DNA from: Armigeres subalbatus
Taxonomy: Eukaryota > Arthropoda > Insecta > Diptera > Culicidae
Direction of reading: 5' to 3'
Assembly (NCBI RefSeq): GCF_024139115.2
Contig: NC_085140.1
Location: 291,677,293 to 291,741,292 of the forward strand
DNA length: 64,000 bases
Positions within the stretch are counted from its first letter, which is position 1. Each line of letters opens with the position of its first letter. Positions 21,230-32,900 of this stretch are shown in pieces. Made by a program: the position numbers and the translations under genes. The notes below the pieces were generated by a model. It had not been told where the DNA came from and did not search any database. It saw only the letters and a list, made by a program, of their open reading frames with translations.

Positions 21230-24200
21230 CTTAGCCTCTTACCCAGCAACTCCTATCCCTACCTCCCCGTGGTGCTGGCCGGGATACGAGCAACCTTAGG
21301 GAAGATCGGGTAACCATCCTTGGCGGGAATTATGGTTGTATGCTGATAGGGAAGGGGGGGTCTTACTGAGCGTCTGTTCTCCATGTCAGGATCGGCTCAC
21401 AACAGCGTCTGTTCTCCATATTAGGGGCGGCTGATCATCGTCCGAGTGCCAGCGAGGGACTCTAAGTGAAACTGTGCACCATGGTCCACCGGGAATAAGG
21501 AGGAATGGTCTTCCGGAAATTTAGGGGGTTTGGTGTCAGGCCCTGCAAGCCAGCCTTTAAAAAACATACGCAACGAACAATCAACAAGAGAGTACGGACC
21601 GGAACCATCGGCGAAGACCACTGCGACGAAAAGGGACTAGCGATTGGAAACTCGGTTCGTGGAACTGCAAATCTCTCAACTTCATCGGGAGCACACGCAT
21701 ACTCGCCGATGTGCTCAAGGATTGTAGATTTGGCATCGTAGCGCTGCAGGAGGTTTGTTGGAAGGGATCAATGGTGCGAACGTTTAGAGGTAATCATACC
21801 ATCTACCAGAGCTGCGGCAACACACACGAGCTGGGAGCAGCTTTCATAGTGATGGGCGATATGCAAAGGTGCGTGATCGGGTGGTGGCCGATCAATGAAA
21901 GAAATGTGCATCTGTCATAAGACGAGTTTAAACAATCCCATTGAATTCCACCACTTAATTGTATCTTGACAGATACGTATTTCGACCTCAACAGTAAGGC
22001 CGTCTTCAGTGTCTCGTACTTGACTCGACTTAGTTCGTCGAGTCAAGTCAAATCAAATACGAGACACTGAAGACGGCCTTACTGTTGAGGTCGAAATACG
22101 TATCTGTCAAGATACAATTAAGTGGTGGAATTCAATGGGATTGTTTAAACTCGTCTTATGACAGGTGAAAACATTCCACTAAAAAGCTCAAAATAATTTT
22201 CTTATCAGAATGTGCATGTTGAGGATCAAATGCCGGTTCTTCAACTTCAGCATAATCAACGTCCACTACGGAAGCACTGATGATGATAAGGTCGCATTCT
22301 ACGCGCAGCTGGAACTTGAGTACGACAGCTGCCCAAGCCACGACGTCAAAATCATCATAGGAGATTTGAACGCTCAGGTTGGCCAAGAGGAGGAGTTTAG
22401 ACCGACTATTGGGAAGTTCAGCGCTCACCGGCTGACGAACGAAAACGGCCTACGACTAATTGATTTCGCTGCCTCCAAGAATATGGCCATTCGCAGCACC
22501 TACTTCCAACACAGCCTTTCGTATCGGTACACCTGGAGATCACCACTGCAGACAGAATCACAAATCGACCACGTTCTGATTGATGGACGGCACTTCTCCG
22601 ACATTATCGACGTCAGGACATATCGTGGCGCTAACATCGACTCTGACCACTATCTGGTGATGGTTAAACTGCACCCAAAACTATCCGTCATCAACAATGT
22701 TCGGTACCGACGACCGCCGCGGTACGACCTAGAGCGACTGAAGCAACCTGATGTCGCCACTGAGTACGCGCAGCATCTCGAGGCAGCGTTTCCGGAAGAG
22801 GGTGAGCTCGATGGGGCCCCTCTTGAGGACTGCTGGAATACAGTCAAAGCAGACATTAACGACGCAGCAGAGAACAACGTCGGGTATGTGGGACGAAGTC
22901 GACGGAACGATTGGTTCGACGAAGAGTGCAGACAGATTCTGGAGGAGAAGGACGGCAGCAAGGTACCCGGCAGAACGTGGAACGTTATAGACGGAAGCGG
23001 AGACAGCAGACCCGCCTTTTTCAGGAGAAGAAACGCCGTCTGGAAGAAGCGGGGTGCGAGGAGATGGAACAGCTGTGTCGTTCTCAAGAAACACGCAAGT
23101 TCTATCAGAAGCTGAACGCATCCCGCAAAGGCTTCGTGCCGCGAGCCGAAATGTGCCGGGATAAGGATGGGAGCATCTTGAAGGACGAACGTGTGGTGGT
23201 CGAAAGGTGGAAGCAGCACTACGAGGAACATTTGAAAGGCGCTGAGAGTACAGGCAGTGAAAGTCAAGGCAGCTTAGGAGATGACTACGTCAGTTCAGCG
23301 GACGATGGAAGCCAACCAGCCCCCACCTTGAGGGAAGTTAAGGATGCCATTCAACAGCTAAAGACCAATAAAGCAGCTGGTAAGGATGGTATCGGAGCTG
23401 AGCTCATCAAGATGGGCCCGGAAAAGCTGACCACCTGCCTGCACAAACTGATAGTCAGAATCTAGGAACCCGAACAGCTACCGGAGGAGTGGAAGGAAGG
23501 GGTTATATGCCCCATCTACAAGAAAGGCGACAAGCTGGAGTGTGAGAACTTTCGAGCGATCACCATCCTTAATGCCACCTACAAAGTGATATCTTAGATC
23601 ATCTTCCGTCGTCTGTCACCATTAGTGAATGAGTTCGTGGGAAGTTATCAAGCCGGCTTCGTTGACGGCCTTTCGACAACGGACCAGAACTTTACTGTAC
23701 GGCAAATCCTTCAAAAATGCCGTGAATACCAGGTCCCAACGAACCATCTGTTCGTTGATTTCAAGGCGGCATACGACAGTACAGACCGCGTAGAGCTATG
23801 GAAATCTATGGTCGAGAACAGCTTCCCTGGGAAGCTTACCAGACTGTTCAAAGCAACGGTGGATGGTGTGCAAAACTGTGTGAAGATTTCGGGCGAACAC
23901 TCCAGTTCGTTCGAATCGCGCCGGGGACTAAGACAAGGTGATGGACTTTCGTGCCTGTTGTTCAACATTGCGCTTGAAGGTGTCATGCGGAGAGCCGGGT
24001 GTAACAGCCGGGGTACGATTTTCAACAGATCCAGTCAATTTATTTGTTTCGCGGATGACATGGACATTGTCGGCCGAACATTTGCAAAGGTGGCAGAACT
24101 GTACACCCGCCTGAAACGTGAAGCAACAAAAGATGGACTGGTGGTGAATGCGTCAAAGACAAAATACATGCTTGTGGGCGGAACCGAGCGTGACAGGGCC

Positions 24201-24320
24201 TGCCATTGAAGCAGTGTTACGATAGACGGGGATACCTTCGAGGTGGTCGAGGAATTCGTCTACCTTGGATCCTGCTAACAGCTGATAATAATGTTAGTCA
24301 TGAAATACGAAGACGCATGT
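21230..24320 (+). pseudogene. RTE-like LINE with 5' leader, endonuclease and RT, multiply broken
   Basis: Non-LTR retrotransposon. A leader (21230-21650) is followed by an APE endonuclease: LGTWNCKSLN-type start, IVALQEVCWKG near 21740, IINVHYGS near 22250, GDLNAQVG near 22365, SDHYLVMVKL near 22640. The RT carries NKAAGKDGIGAELIK, SYQAGFVDGLSTTDQ (23640), HLFVDFKAAYDS, LRQGDGLSCLLFNIALEG and the catalytic FADDMD (about 24050). It is inactive. A 297-bp palindromic insertion breaks the endonuclease at 21912, a frameshift lies near 22960, in-frame stops occur at 23463 and 23596, another shift lies after 24200, and the 3' end is lost after EEFVYLGS and EIRRRM. The missing 3' part is represented by the fragment at 44796-45420. 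Confidence 0.9.
21912..22208. mobile_element. 297-bp insertion: 253-bp palindrome plus 44-base tail, 9-bp TSD
   Basis: AATGTGCAT at 21903-21911 and 22209-22217 is a 9-bp direct repeat marking the insertion into the LINE endonuclease. The insert starts CTGTCATAAGACGAG and its reverse complement ends at 22164. The arms of about 115 bases are nearly perfect around GACTCGACTTAGTTCGTCG. A 44-base unpaired tail follows. No coding capacity. Confidence 0.85.
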
Positions 24321-24393
24321 GGAAGAGAAAAATCATAGTTAATATACTGAAATTTCAAAGTTGCGATAGCGTAGTCTACGGATCTGTGTATAA

Positions 24394-24576
24394 AGGTTCC
24401 ACCAAACACACGCGATGCGACAGTCGCGACGCGATTCTATCACTTGGCGACAGCGATTCTATCGCCGTTGATATGGAAGCGTAAATAGAACATTGCTTGC
24501 AGCGACTCAACTATAGAATCGCGGCGACTAGTTGTCGCCGTCGCGGCGATGAAATCGCTTAGGTCTGGGGGAGCCT
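24394..24576. mobile_element. 183-bp GC-rich MITE (intact copy), TSD TAA
   Basis: Imperfect inverted ends AGGTTCCACCAAAC and, reversed on the right, AGGCTCCCCCAGAC, flanked by TAA at 24391-24393 and 24577-24579. This is the uninterrupted relative of the split copy at 17373-18570. The body is rich in GCGAC/GTCGC words. Confidence 0.8.
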
Positions 24577-24579
24577 TAA

Positions 24580-25480
24580 ATTCGAAAGTGCAACACCCTG
24601 CTTCAATCTCACAAACGAGGTTGACACTTCGTCTGCTCGGGCAGCAGACTCACGTACCGCCACTCGCCACCTTGGTCACCATGACATCACCGGAAGCTTT
24701 CCTTGACGTGGAAGAATTTGCCGCTGATTGGCGGATAAGAAGCAAGTACCGGAAGGTAAGGTTAGGCTCTTCGGTCACATTGAGATTTGACATACAGTCA
24801 ATGTGAACCTGTGATAGCTGTGTGGTGTCCGCTCCGGGCTACGGATTGCCTATTCTAGTGGTAAAAGTCCACCATTTATGTGACTCCTAATTCTCGGTGT
24901 GACGTGGCTTCATGTGCCTTCGAATGAATGGTTAGGGGGGGTCTAAAAAGAATCTAGCCGCTAACGGAGCCTGGGAAGCACCTAAGTATTGAGGATCAAA
25001 GTATTGATCCCTTACTGCGCTAACCGGAGCAATGGCGTAGCTCAACGATCCGGCTGGAAAAACCTTTGTGAAAATGTTTCAAATTTGAATGAAGCCAGTA
25101 GGTTAAATAACATTCTCCAAAAGATCCAAGGATTTCCAACTTGGCGAAATTCGCAAGCCAAATAGGGACTACACTTCTTCTGACGAAGAACTATTAGAGC
25201 ACTTATTTGATACACACTTCCCTGGATGTGTCGGTCGATATAGCATCTTCAGATGTTCCTAATTTCTTTTCATGAATTATGGGTCTTGGGTTCAGGCTCG
25301 TAGAATCATAACTACTGAATCGATTCAATGGGCTTGTTCCGATCAACATCACTGGGCTGACCACAACATCCCTGCAGAAGTGTTTGACGTTGGTTCAGGA
25401 GACTGCGAAATTGATAACTCCAAACAAAGAAGAGGCAAGATATATTTGCAGACCCAAAGCAAATCAAAGCATAGATAGGC
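24580..25480 (+). pseudogene. LINE debris (5' leader-like and LOA/R1-like pieces)
   Basis: Two old pieces. 24830-25060 resembles mosquito LINE leader sequence, with GCTAACGGAGCCTGGGAAGC also echoed near 42575. From 25100, a stop-ridden frame gives TWRNSQANRDYTSSDEELLE and then LFDTHFPGC, a motif that precedes the RT in LOA/R1-type LINEs. Clade assignment is tentative. Confidence 0.5.
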
Positions 25481-26062
25481 ATTCAAGGAACGTGGAAGTA
25501 TGTCGCAAAATTAAAATACGTCGAAAAGTTACATTATATCCGATATTTAATACTACTTTATTAAGAATTTATTATATTCGTTGCTATACAAGTAAGTTGC
25601 ATTGAATTTGATAAAGATTTCTACTTAAAACTAACTAAATTGTGAAAAAATAGGTACGACTCGAAATTCAGGTTAGGCTATATGCAAAGTACACAGCATT
25701 GGTCTGAGGATTGCTATAGTGAATTCATAGTAAGTTACTCTTAAAATATCCTTATTCCTACGCCTATATACAATAAGTGGAAACTATTTATAATTTCAAT
25801 AACTTATTACCTATGAACAATTAATTTCGAATTATGTAAAATAGGTATTTGCACATTGCCAGTATCGACCTAGCGAGACACGTCCGCAAGAGGATAACGG
25901 ATAGGAAACTAAATTGTGAGTAGCAAATCTTCAATTGACATTTGAAATATTGGTAATAAATACTCATTTTAGCTTTGATCAGCTGTAAACGTAGACGGTG
26001 ATTCCGAAGACAATTTCCTAAAATTATTCCGAACATTAAATCAAAGAATTTAACCTCAAAGG
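25481..26062. other. Probable 5' LTR/leader of the BEL element; limits not resolved
   Basis: AT-rich DNA directly upstream of the BEL gag start. By position it should include the 5' LTR and primer-binding region, but the second LTR of this element is not in the window, so no boundary can be drawn. Confidence 0.35.
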
Positions 26063-27592
26063 ATGGACTCGACTGTGGGTGACTGCATGAAGTGCCGTAA
26101 GTCAAACAAAATCTGCGACATGGTGCAGTGTGACACTTGCCAGTCATGGGCGCATTTCTCGTGTATCGGAGTTACGGCAGCAATCAAAAATTCGGATTGG
26201 AGCTGTGACAAGTGCAGCGACGAACTGCAAGTCCCAAAGCTAACAAAGAGGAGTTCAAGCAAGAAGGGGAGCTCGAAGTCCAAGAGTGAAAAAGGATCGA
26301 TCCAACCCTCCATCCCTGAGGGAACAGCAGGTCTGAACGAAGAACTGCGTAAGTTAGAAGCCGAACAACGTGCTATGGAAAAAGCCTTAGAGGAGGAGAT
26401 GATCATTCGAGAAAAGCTTCTCGATATGGAGCGTGTCCTTCAAGAAAAACGTTGTCGAAAGGAGAAAGAATTTCATGAAAAGCAGATGCAGCAAGATAGT
26501 CAATTGAAGGAGGTACGGAACGGGAGATGTTGGAAAGGCAGTTGAAAGAAGAAGCTAGATTTGCTAGCGAACGTAAGAAGCTGCACGAGCATTTTCAAGA
26601 TGCGAAGAAAGCAATTGCGAAGAGTATTTCCGAAAAAACAGAAGGTGCTATTGGAGGGGAGAAGCTGAAGAACGACAACGAATTATCGTTCGATAAGAAG
26701 GTCCAGTTCTGGCTGAAGCAGCAGGATCAAGGTAGAAATGGAGCGAAATCCAAACTATCCTGCTCGATAACGGATAGTGAAGACTACGGCGAAATCGAAA
26801 AGGATGATGCACCTGAGGAAAAAGGTAATTCAAGGTAAACCCCGCAGGAGAAGATTTCGGATGTACTTCCGAAGACCGTGAACTACTCGGAAGAATCGTG
26901 CGGAATGGGAGGATGAATGGGCCGGGGGAAATTATACCACCACCGCAAGATCGGCCACAACGGCATACAGTGAAATTATCCCAGGAACAATTGGCAGCTC
27001 GCCAAGCCGTATCGAAAAACCTACCTGTCTTCAAGGGTGAAGCAGAGAAGTGGTCAATGTTCATAAGTTGCTTTGAATATACCACTAAGGCCTGCGGTTT
27101 AGATAATCTGAAACGACTCCAAGATTGTCTTCAAGGAGATGCTCTCGAAGCTGTCCGGAGCCGTTTAGTCTTTCCGGAGTTGATACCGGATGTCATCAAC
27201 GACCTTCGTCGTATATTTGGCAGACCAGAGAAACTGCTGAAGACCCTTCTCACGAAAGTGCGGAATGCACAAGCGCCATGGGCCGACCGCTTGGAAACCT
27301 TCATGCAATTTGGAATAACAGTGAAGCAGTTGTGCGATCACTTGGAGGCGGCTAAGCTAGCGGATCACCTTAATAACCCAATGCTTGCCAAGGAATTGGT
27401 GGAGAAACTACCGTCGAATTACAAAATGGACTGGGTCCGTTTCAAACGGTGCAAGATAGGATCTCCTTTGAGATTATTCACCAATTTTATGAACGACTCT
27501 GTGCCCTGTGTTTGAACAACCACGGGAAGAGTCGTTGTACCTTCAGGATTCGCTGCAATATCAATGGATATTAAGGTGGTCATCACCCTCTA
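26063..27592 (+). pseudogene. BEL/Pao gag region with N-terminal PHD finger (frameshifted)
   Basis: Gag part of a BEL/Pao LTR retrotransposon. The first 45 residues form a C4HC3 PHD finger: CMKC, CDMVQCDTC, HFSC and CDKC. A long Glu/Lys-rich coiled coil follows. Frame changes near 26520 and 26840 lead into the conserved capsid-like domain (LPVFKGEAEKWSMF to LVEKLPSNYKMDW). Another shift near 27460 precedes a zinc-knuckle-like block (CALCLNNHGKSRC) whose final Cys is replaced by Tyr, followed at once by a TAA stop. The frame changes and stop make it a pseudogene. Confidence 0.85.
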
Positions 27593-29140
27593 TTGCATCA
27601 TGCTGAGGGATCCGTGCAGCTTATGGACATTGCGTGCAACGCGCACGGCGCACTGAACCGCGGAGTGATCTTTCGGATGGTGCCCGTAACTCTATATTTC
27701 GGGGACCATGCACTGGATATTCTGGCATTCTTGAATGAAGGTTCGTCATCTACTCTGGTTGAAGATGCCGTAGCTAGAGAGTTGGATGCCCGAGGGCGCG
27801 CGGAACCGCTGGTAGTAACATGGACAGGCAATGTGAAGAGATTCGAAACTACGCCCAAAAGAGTCAACCTTATGATTTCAGCGCGTGAATCGGATGAAAA
27901 GTTGCCGTTGAAAGACGTTCGCACTGTTGCCGAACTAAAACTCCCAAAACAGAGTCTCCAGTATAAAAAATTAGCTGACCGATACCCACATCTCGACAAT
28001 ATTCTCGTAGCGAGCTACGAGATTGAAGAGCCTAGAATCATCCTTGGACTGGATAAACTAAATGTGTTTGCTCCACTCGAATCACGAGTTGGACCACCTG
28101 GCGAGCCGAGCCTGGCGAGTAAGAGTCAACTTTCACTCGTTGTAACCAATGACCAACCAGGAGCTACACGAGGTCATGCATTCTCAGTTTCTGTTGGACG
28201 ATCCCTCGGTAGCCTCTGTAGCAGAATCAAACGAAGATGCGCGGGCTCGGAACATCATGCAGACAAGAAGAAAGCGAATTGGAGACCGGTACGAAACCGG
28301 ATTACTGTGGCGACGAGATGAGCAGAGATTCCCAGATAGCTACCCAATGGCTGTCTCACGATTGAAAGCGTTAGAGAGAAAGCTGGAGCGAGATCCGGAG
28401 CTTGGTTCGAAGGTTCATCAGTTAATAACTGAGATCCTGATAAAAGGCTATGCGCATAAAGCTACCGTCGACGAACTGGCAGATATGGCGAAGGGAAATG
28501 TCTGGTATATTCCTCTGAACGTTGTTATCAACCCTCGAAAACCAGGGAAGATTCGTCTCGTGTGGGACGCGAGAGCATCTGTCAATGGGATATCACTAAA
28601 CTCGGAGCTCTTAAGGTCACTATCCTGACGGAATCCAATTTTCAAAGTACTCGCGATTTCAAGGGCACACCAATTCGATACGGAAGCAACGCACAACTGT
28701 CATTTTTATTTTTTCACGCATGCTGCGACGCAGCAAAGCTGAAAATTAAAATGACAGTTGTGCGTAGCTTCCGTAACGAATGGTGTGCCCTTGAAAACGC
28801 GAGTACTTTGAAAATTGGATTCCTTCAGGAGTGACCTTAACCGGCCCTGATCAGCTGGTGCCTTTGCAGACCGTAATCAGCAAGTTTCGGGAAAGACGCG
28901 TGGCGTTTGGCGGGGACATCCAGGAGATGTACCACCAGTTCCGTATAAGAAGGGCAGACAGAAAGTTCCAAAGCTTCCTCTTCCGACGAGATCCGGGCAA
29001 CTGAAACCTATGTGATGGACGTCGGAACATTTGGGGCGAAGTGTTCTCCATGCTCTGCCCAATTTATAAAAAACTTGAATGCGGCGCAATTCGAGCAACA
29101 ATTTCCGGAAGCATCAGCAGCAATAATCAACAAACACTAT
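27593..29140 (+). pseudogene. BEL/Pao protease and RT N-terminal half (interrupted)
   Basis: After the zinc knuckle, a retropepsin-like domain (GVIFRMVPVTLYF, then FLNEGSSSTLVEDAVAR) leads, via a frameshift near 28150, into the BEL RT: ETGLLWRRDEQRFPDSYPMA, KGYAHKATVDEL, VWYIPLNVVINP, KIRLVWDARA. The usual protease Asp of the FLDxGS motif is Asn here. A 222-bp MITE sits in the RT at 28615. The RT resumes with GPDQLVPLQTVISKFRE and EMYHQFRIR. Homology stops at 29140, exactly where an LTR element with an ACTAT duplication is inserted. The catalytic YVDD segment lies beyond that insert, at 56230. Confidence 0.9.
28615..28836. mobile_element. 222-bp palindromic MITE, TIR GGTCAC, TSD TTAA, inside the BEL RT
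   Basis: Flanked by TTAA at 28611-28614 and 28837-28840. The inverted arms of about 90 bases run from GGTCACTATCCTG through AAGTACTCGCG and GGGCACACCAATTCG. The BEL reading frame continues in register if the MITE and one TTAA are ignored, which fixes the boundaries. A second family member is at 47040-47236. TTAA targets are typical of piggyBac and some other superfamilies. Confidence 0.9.
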
Positions 29141-29402
29141 TGTCGTATACATACAATTTTTCAACCAGACACTGCACACAAGCGTCTACTCGCACAAAGA
29201 TTCGTCAATAGACTGAGGAATTCTCACGATCTTCTTTCTGCAATGCATCCCAGCTCAAAATACTTGCTATCTCTCTTCCTCTTTCTGTTATGCTTCACAA
29301 ACTCATTCTTACACTTGATAGATTCAGTCACACGAACATCATTCACATTCGTCGATTGCCTATTTCATTTCTTCTCAGTTCACATATATGCAGATCATAT
29401 TA
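29141..29402. repeat. 5' LTR, left part
   Basis: Begins TGTCGTATACATACAATTTT. It matches 55742-56003 with a 2-base gap in the CACACA run. It is cut at GATCATATTA by the foldback element. Confidence 0.9.
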
Positions 29403-29560
29403 TCCAGATTAAATGCGCGAGCAAGGCTGCTCGACCCATCGAGCAAGATTGCTTGATGACCCATTGCTGCTCGATCCATCGAGCAAGATTGCTCGAAAGC
29501 CCAAGCAAGCGAAGTTGCTGATAGGGCATCTTGCTATCAAATTGTGCCGCTGAATGAAAA
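29403..29560. repeat. Outer terminal inverted repeat, left
   Basis: Contains three spaced copies of a GCTCGA(T/C)CCATCGAGCAA-type palindrome, then AAGCAAGCGA, GCTGATAGGGCATC and GTGCCGCTGAAT (29544-29555). All of these recur reversed at the right end. Confidence 0.85.
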
Positions 29561-29934
29561 CTATACCACCCACCGCTGGCAGCATCCAGCCACCAACAAA
29601 AAATATGTACAAACAGCAGCATGAAACAATGCAATGGCTTGTTTTCATATTCGCTAATCATATCGGACAATGCACTATCCGATAAAATTATTGTGAAATA
29701 AACATAATGTAAACGGTTATTAGCATGTGAAAAATTCCTGTTTACATTATGCTAATGTCGCGCTAGTATTGCCGATTGTTCATTGTCCGCTAGAACTAGC
29801 GAATATGACCACCAATCAATTGAAAAGAAGAAAGTTAAAGTTAGAAAAGTTAACCCTTGTTTTCTTTGAAAGAGGACCCATTATTCATATGGACCAATGC
29901 AGGAAATTTGCTGAATAAAATACAGCAATGAAAC

Positions 29935-32900
29935 AACTATTCAAGCACTTCTTTCTCAAAACCCCTTGCCTAGCCAAACATATGACACCCGTAGGCACCA
30001 TCATTGGGGTGTCCTTTGCTGCCTCTGTGAATTCCAGGAGGGTGTTTTTCCAAAAATTGAACTTTTCAATAGTTCGAGCAAAGACGATTTCAGTGGAAAA
30101 TATGAGGAAAATTAGCAAATATTCAAACACTTTTTTCTCAAAACTCCTGGCCTAGCCAAACATATGACACCCGTAGGCACCATCATTGGGGTGTCCTTTG
30201 CTGCCTCTGTGAATTCCAGGAGGGTGTTTTTCCAAAAATTGAACTTTTCAATAGTTCGAGCAAAGACGATTTCAGTGGAAAATATGAGGAAAATTAGCAA
30301 ATATTCAAACAATTTTTTCTCAAAACTCCTGGCCTAGCCAAACATATGACACCCGTAGGCACCATCATTGGGGTGTCCTTTGCTGCCTCTGTGAATTCCA
30401 GGAGGGTGTGTTTTCCAAAATTGGACTGTTCAATAGTTCGAGCAAAGACGATTTCAGTGGAAAATATGAGGGAAATTAGCAAATATTCAAACACTTTTTT
30501 CTCAAAACTCCTGGCCTAGCCAAACATATGACACCCGTAGGCACCATCATTGGGGTGTCCTTTGCTGCCTCTGTGAATTCCAGGAGGTGTTTTTCCAAAA
30601 TTGAACTTTTCAATAGTTCGAGCAAAGACGATTTCAGTGGAAAATATGAGGAAAATTAGCAAATATTCAAACAATTTTTTCTCAAAACTCCTGGCCTAGC
30701 CAAACATATGACACCCGTAGGCACCATCATTGGGGTGTCCTTTGCTGCCTCTGTGAATTCCAGGAGGGTGTTTTTCCAAAAATTGAACTTTTCAATAGTT
30801 CGAGCAAAGACGATTTCGATGGAAAATATGAGGAAAATTAGCAAATATTCAAAAATTTTTTTCTCAAAACTCCTGGCCTAGCCAAACATATGACACCCGT
30901 AGGCACCATCATTGGGGTGTCCTTTGCTGCCTCTGTGAATTCTAGGAGGGTGTTTTTCCAAAAATTGAACTTTTCAATAGTTCGAGCAAAGACGATTTCA
31001 GTGGAAAATATGAGGAAAATTAGCAAATATTCAAACACTTTTTTCTCAAAACTCCTGGCCTAGCCAAACATATGACACCCGTAGGCACCATCATTGGGGT
31101 GTCCTTTGCTGCCTCTGTGAATTCCAGGAGGGTGTTTTTCCAAAAATTGAACTTTTCAATAGTTCGAGCAAAGACGATTTCGATGGAAAATATGAGGAAA
31201 ATTAGCAAATATTCAAACAATTTTTTCTCAAAACTCCTGGCCTAGCGAAACATATGACACCCGTAGGCACCATCATTGGGGTGTCCTTTGCTGCCTCTGT
31301 GAATTCTAGGAGGGTGTTTTTCCAAAAATTGAACTTTTCAATAGTTCGAGCAAAGACGATTTCAGTGGAAAATATGAGGAAAATTAGCAAATATTCAAAC
31401 ACTTTTTTCTCAAAACTCCTGGCCTAGCCAAACATATGACACCCGTAGGCACCATCATTGGGGTGTCCTTTGCTGCCTCTGTGAATTCCAGGAGGGTGTT
31501 TTTCCAAAAATTGAACTTTTCAATAGTTCGAGCAAAGACGATTTCGATGGAAAATATGAGGAAAATTAGCAAATATTCAAACAATTTTTTCTCAAAACTC
31601 CTGGCCTAGCGAAACATATGACACCCGTAGGCACCATCATTGGGGTGTCCTTTGCTGCCTCTGTGAATTCTAGGAGGGTGTTTTTCCAAAAATTGAACTT
31701 TTCAATAGTTCGAGCAAAGACGATTTCAGTGGAAAATATGAGGAAAATTAGCAAATATTCAAACACTTTTTTCTCAAAACTCCTGGCCTAGCCAAACATA
31801 TGACACCCATAGGCACCATCATTGGAGTGTCCTTTGCTGCCTCTGTGAATTCCAGAAGGGTGTTTTCCAAAATTGAACTTTTCAATAGTTCGAGCAAAGA
31901 CGATTTCAGTGGAAAATATGAGGAAAATTAGCAAATATTCAAACACTTTTTCTCAAAACCCTGGCCTAGCCAAACATATGACACCCGTAGGCACCATCAT
32001 TGGAGTGTCCTTTGCTGCCTCTGTGAATTCCAGGAGGGTGTTTTTCCAAAAATTGAACTTTTCAATAGTTCGAGCAAAGACGATTTCAGTGGAAAATATG
32101 AGGAAAATTAGCAAATATTCAAACACTTTTTTCTCAAAACCCCTGGCCTAGCCAAACATATGACACCCGTAGGCACCATCATTGGAGTGTCCTTTGCTGC
32201 CTCTGTGAATTCCAGGAGGGTGTTTTTCCAAAAATTGAACTTTTCAATAGTTCGAGCAAAGACGATTTCAGTGGAAAATATGAGGAAAATTAGCAAATAT
32301 TCAAACACTTTTTTCTCAAAACTCCTGGCCTAGCCAAACATATGACACCCGTAGGCACCATCATTGGAGTGTCCTTTGCTGCCTCTGTGAATTCCAGGAG
32401 GGTGTTTTTCCAAAAATTGAACTTTTCAATAGTTCGAGCAAAGACGATTTCAGTGGAAAATATGAGGAAAATTAGCAAATATTCAAACACTTTTTTCTCA
32501 AAACCCCTGGCCTAGCCAAACATATGACACCCGTGGGCACCATCATTGGAGTGTCCTTTGCTGCCTCTGTGAATTCCAAAAATTGAACTTTCCAATAGTT
32601 CGAGCCAAGACGATTTCAGTGGAAAATATGAGGAAAATTAGCAAATATTCAAACACTTTTTTCTCAAAACTCCTGGCCTAGCCAAACATATGACACCCGT
32701 AGGCACCATCATTGGAGTGTCCTTTGCTGCCTCTGTGAATTCCAGGAGGGTGTTTTTCCAAAAATTGAACTTTTCAATAGTTCGAGCAAAGACGATTTCA
32801 GTGGAAAATATGAGGAAAATTAGCAAATATTCAAACACTTTTTTCTCAAAACCCCTGGCCTAGCCAAACATATGACACCCGTAGGCACCATCATTGGAGT

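Noticed and set aside
22650..23267. A 205-codon minus-strand frame
   Set aside because: Antisense shadow of the LINE endonuclease/connector on the plus strand, which has clear family motifs.
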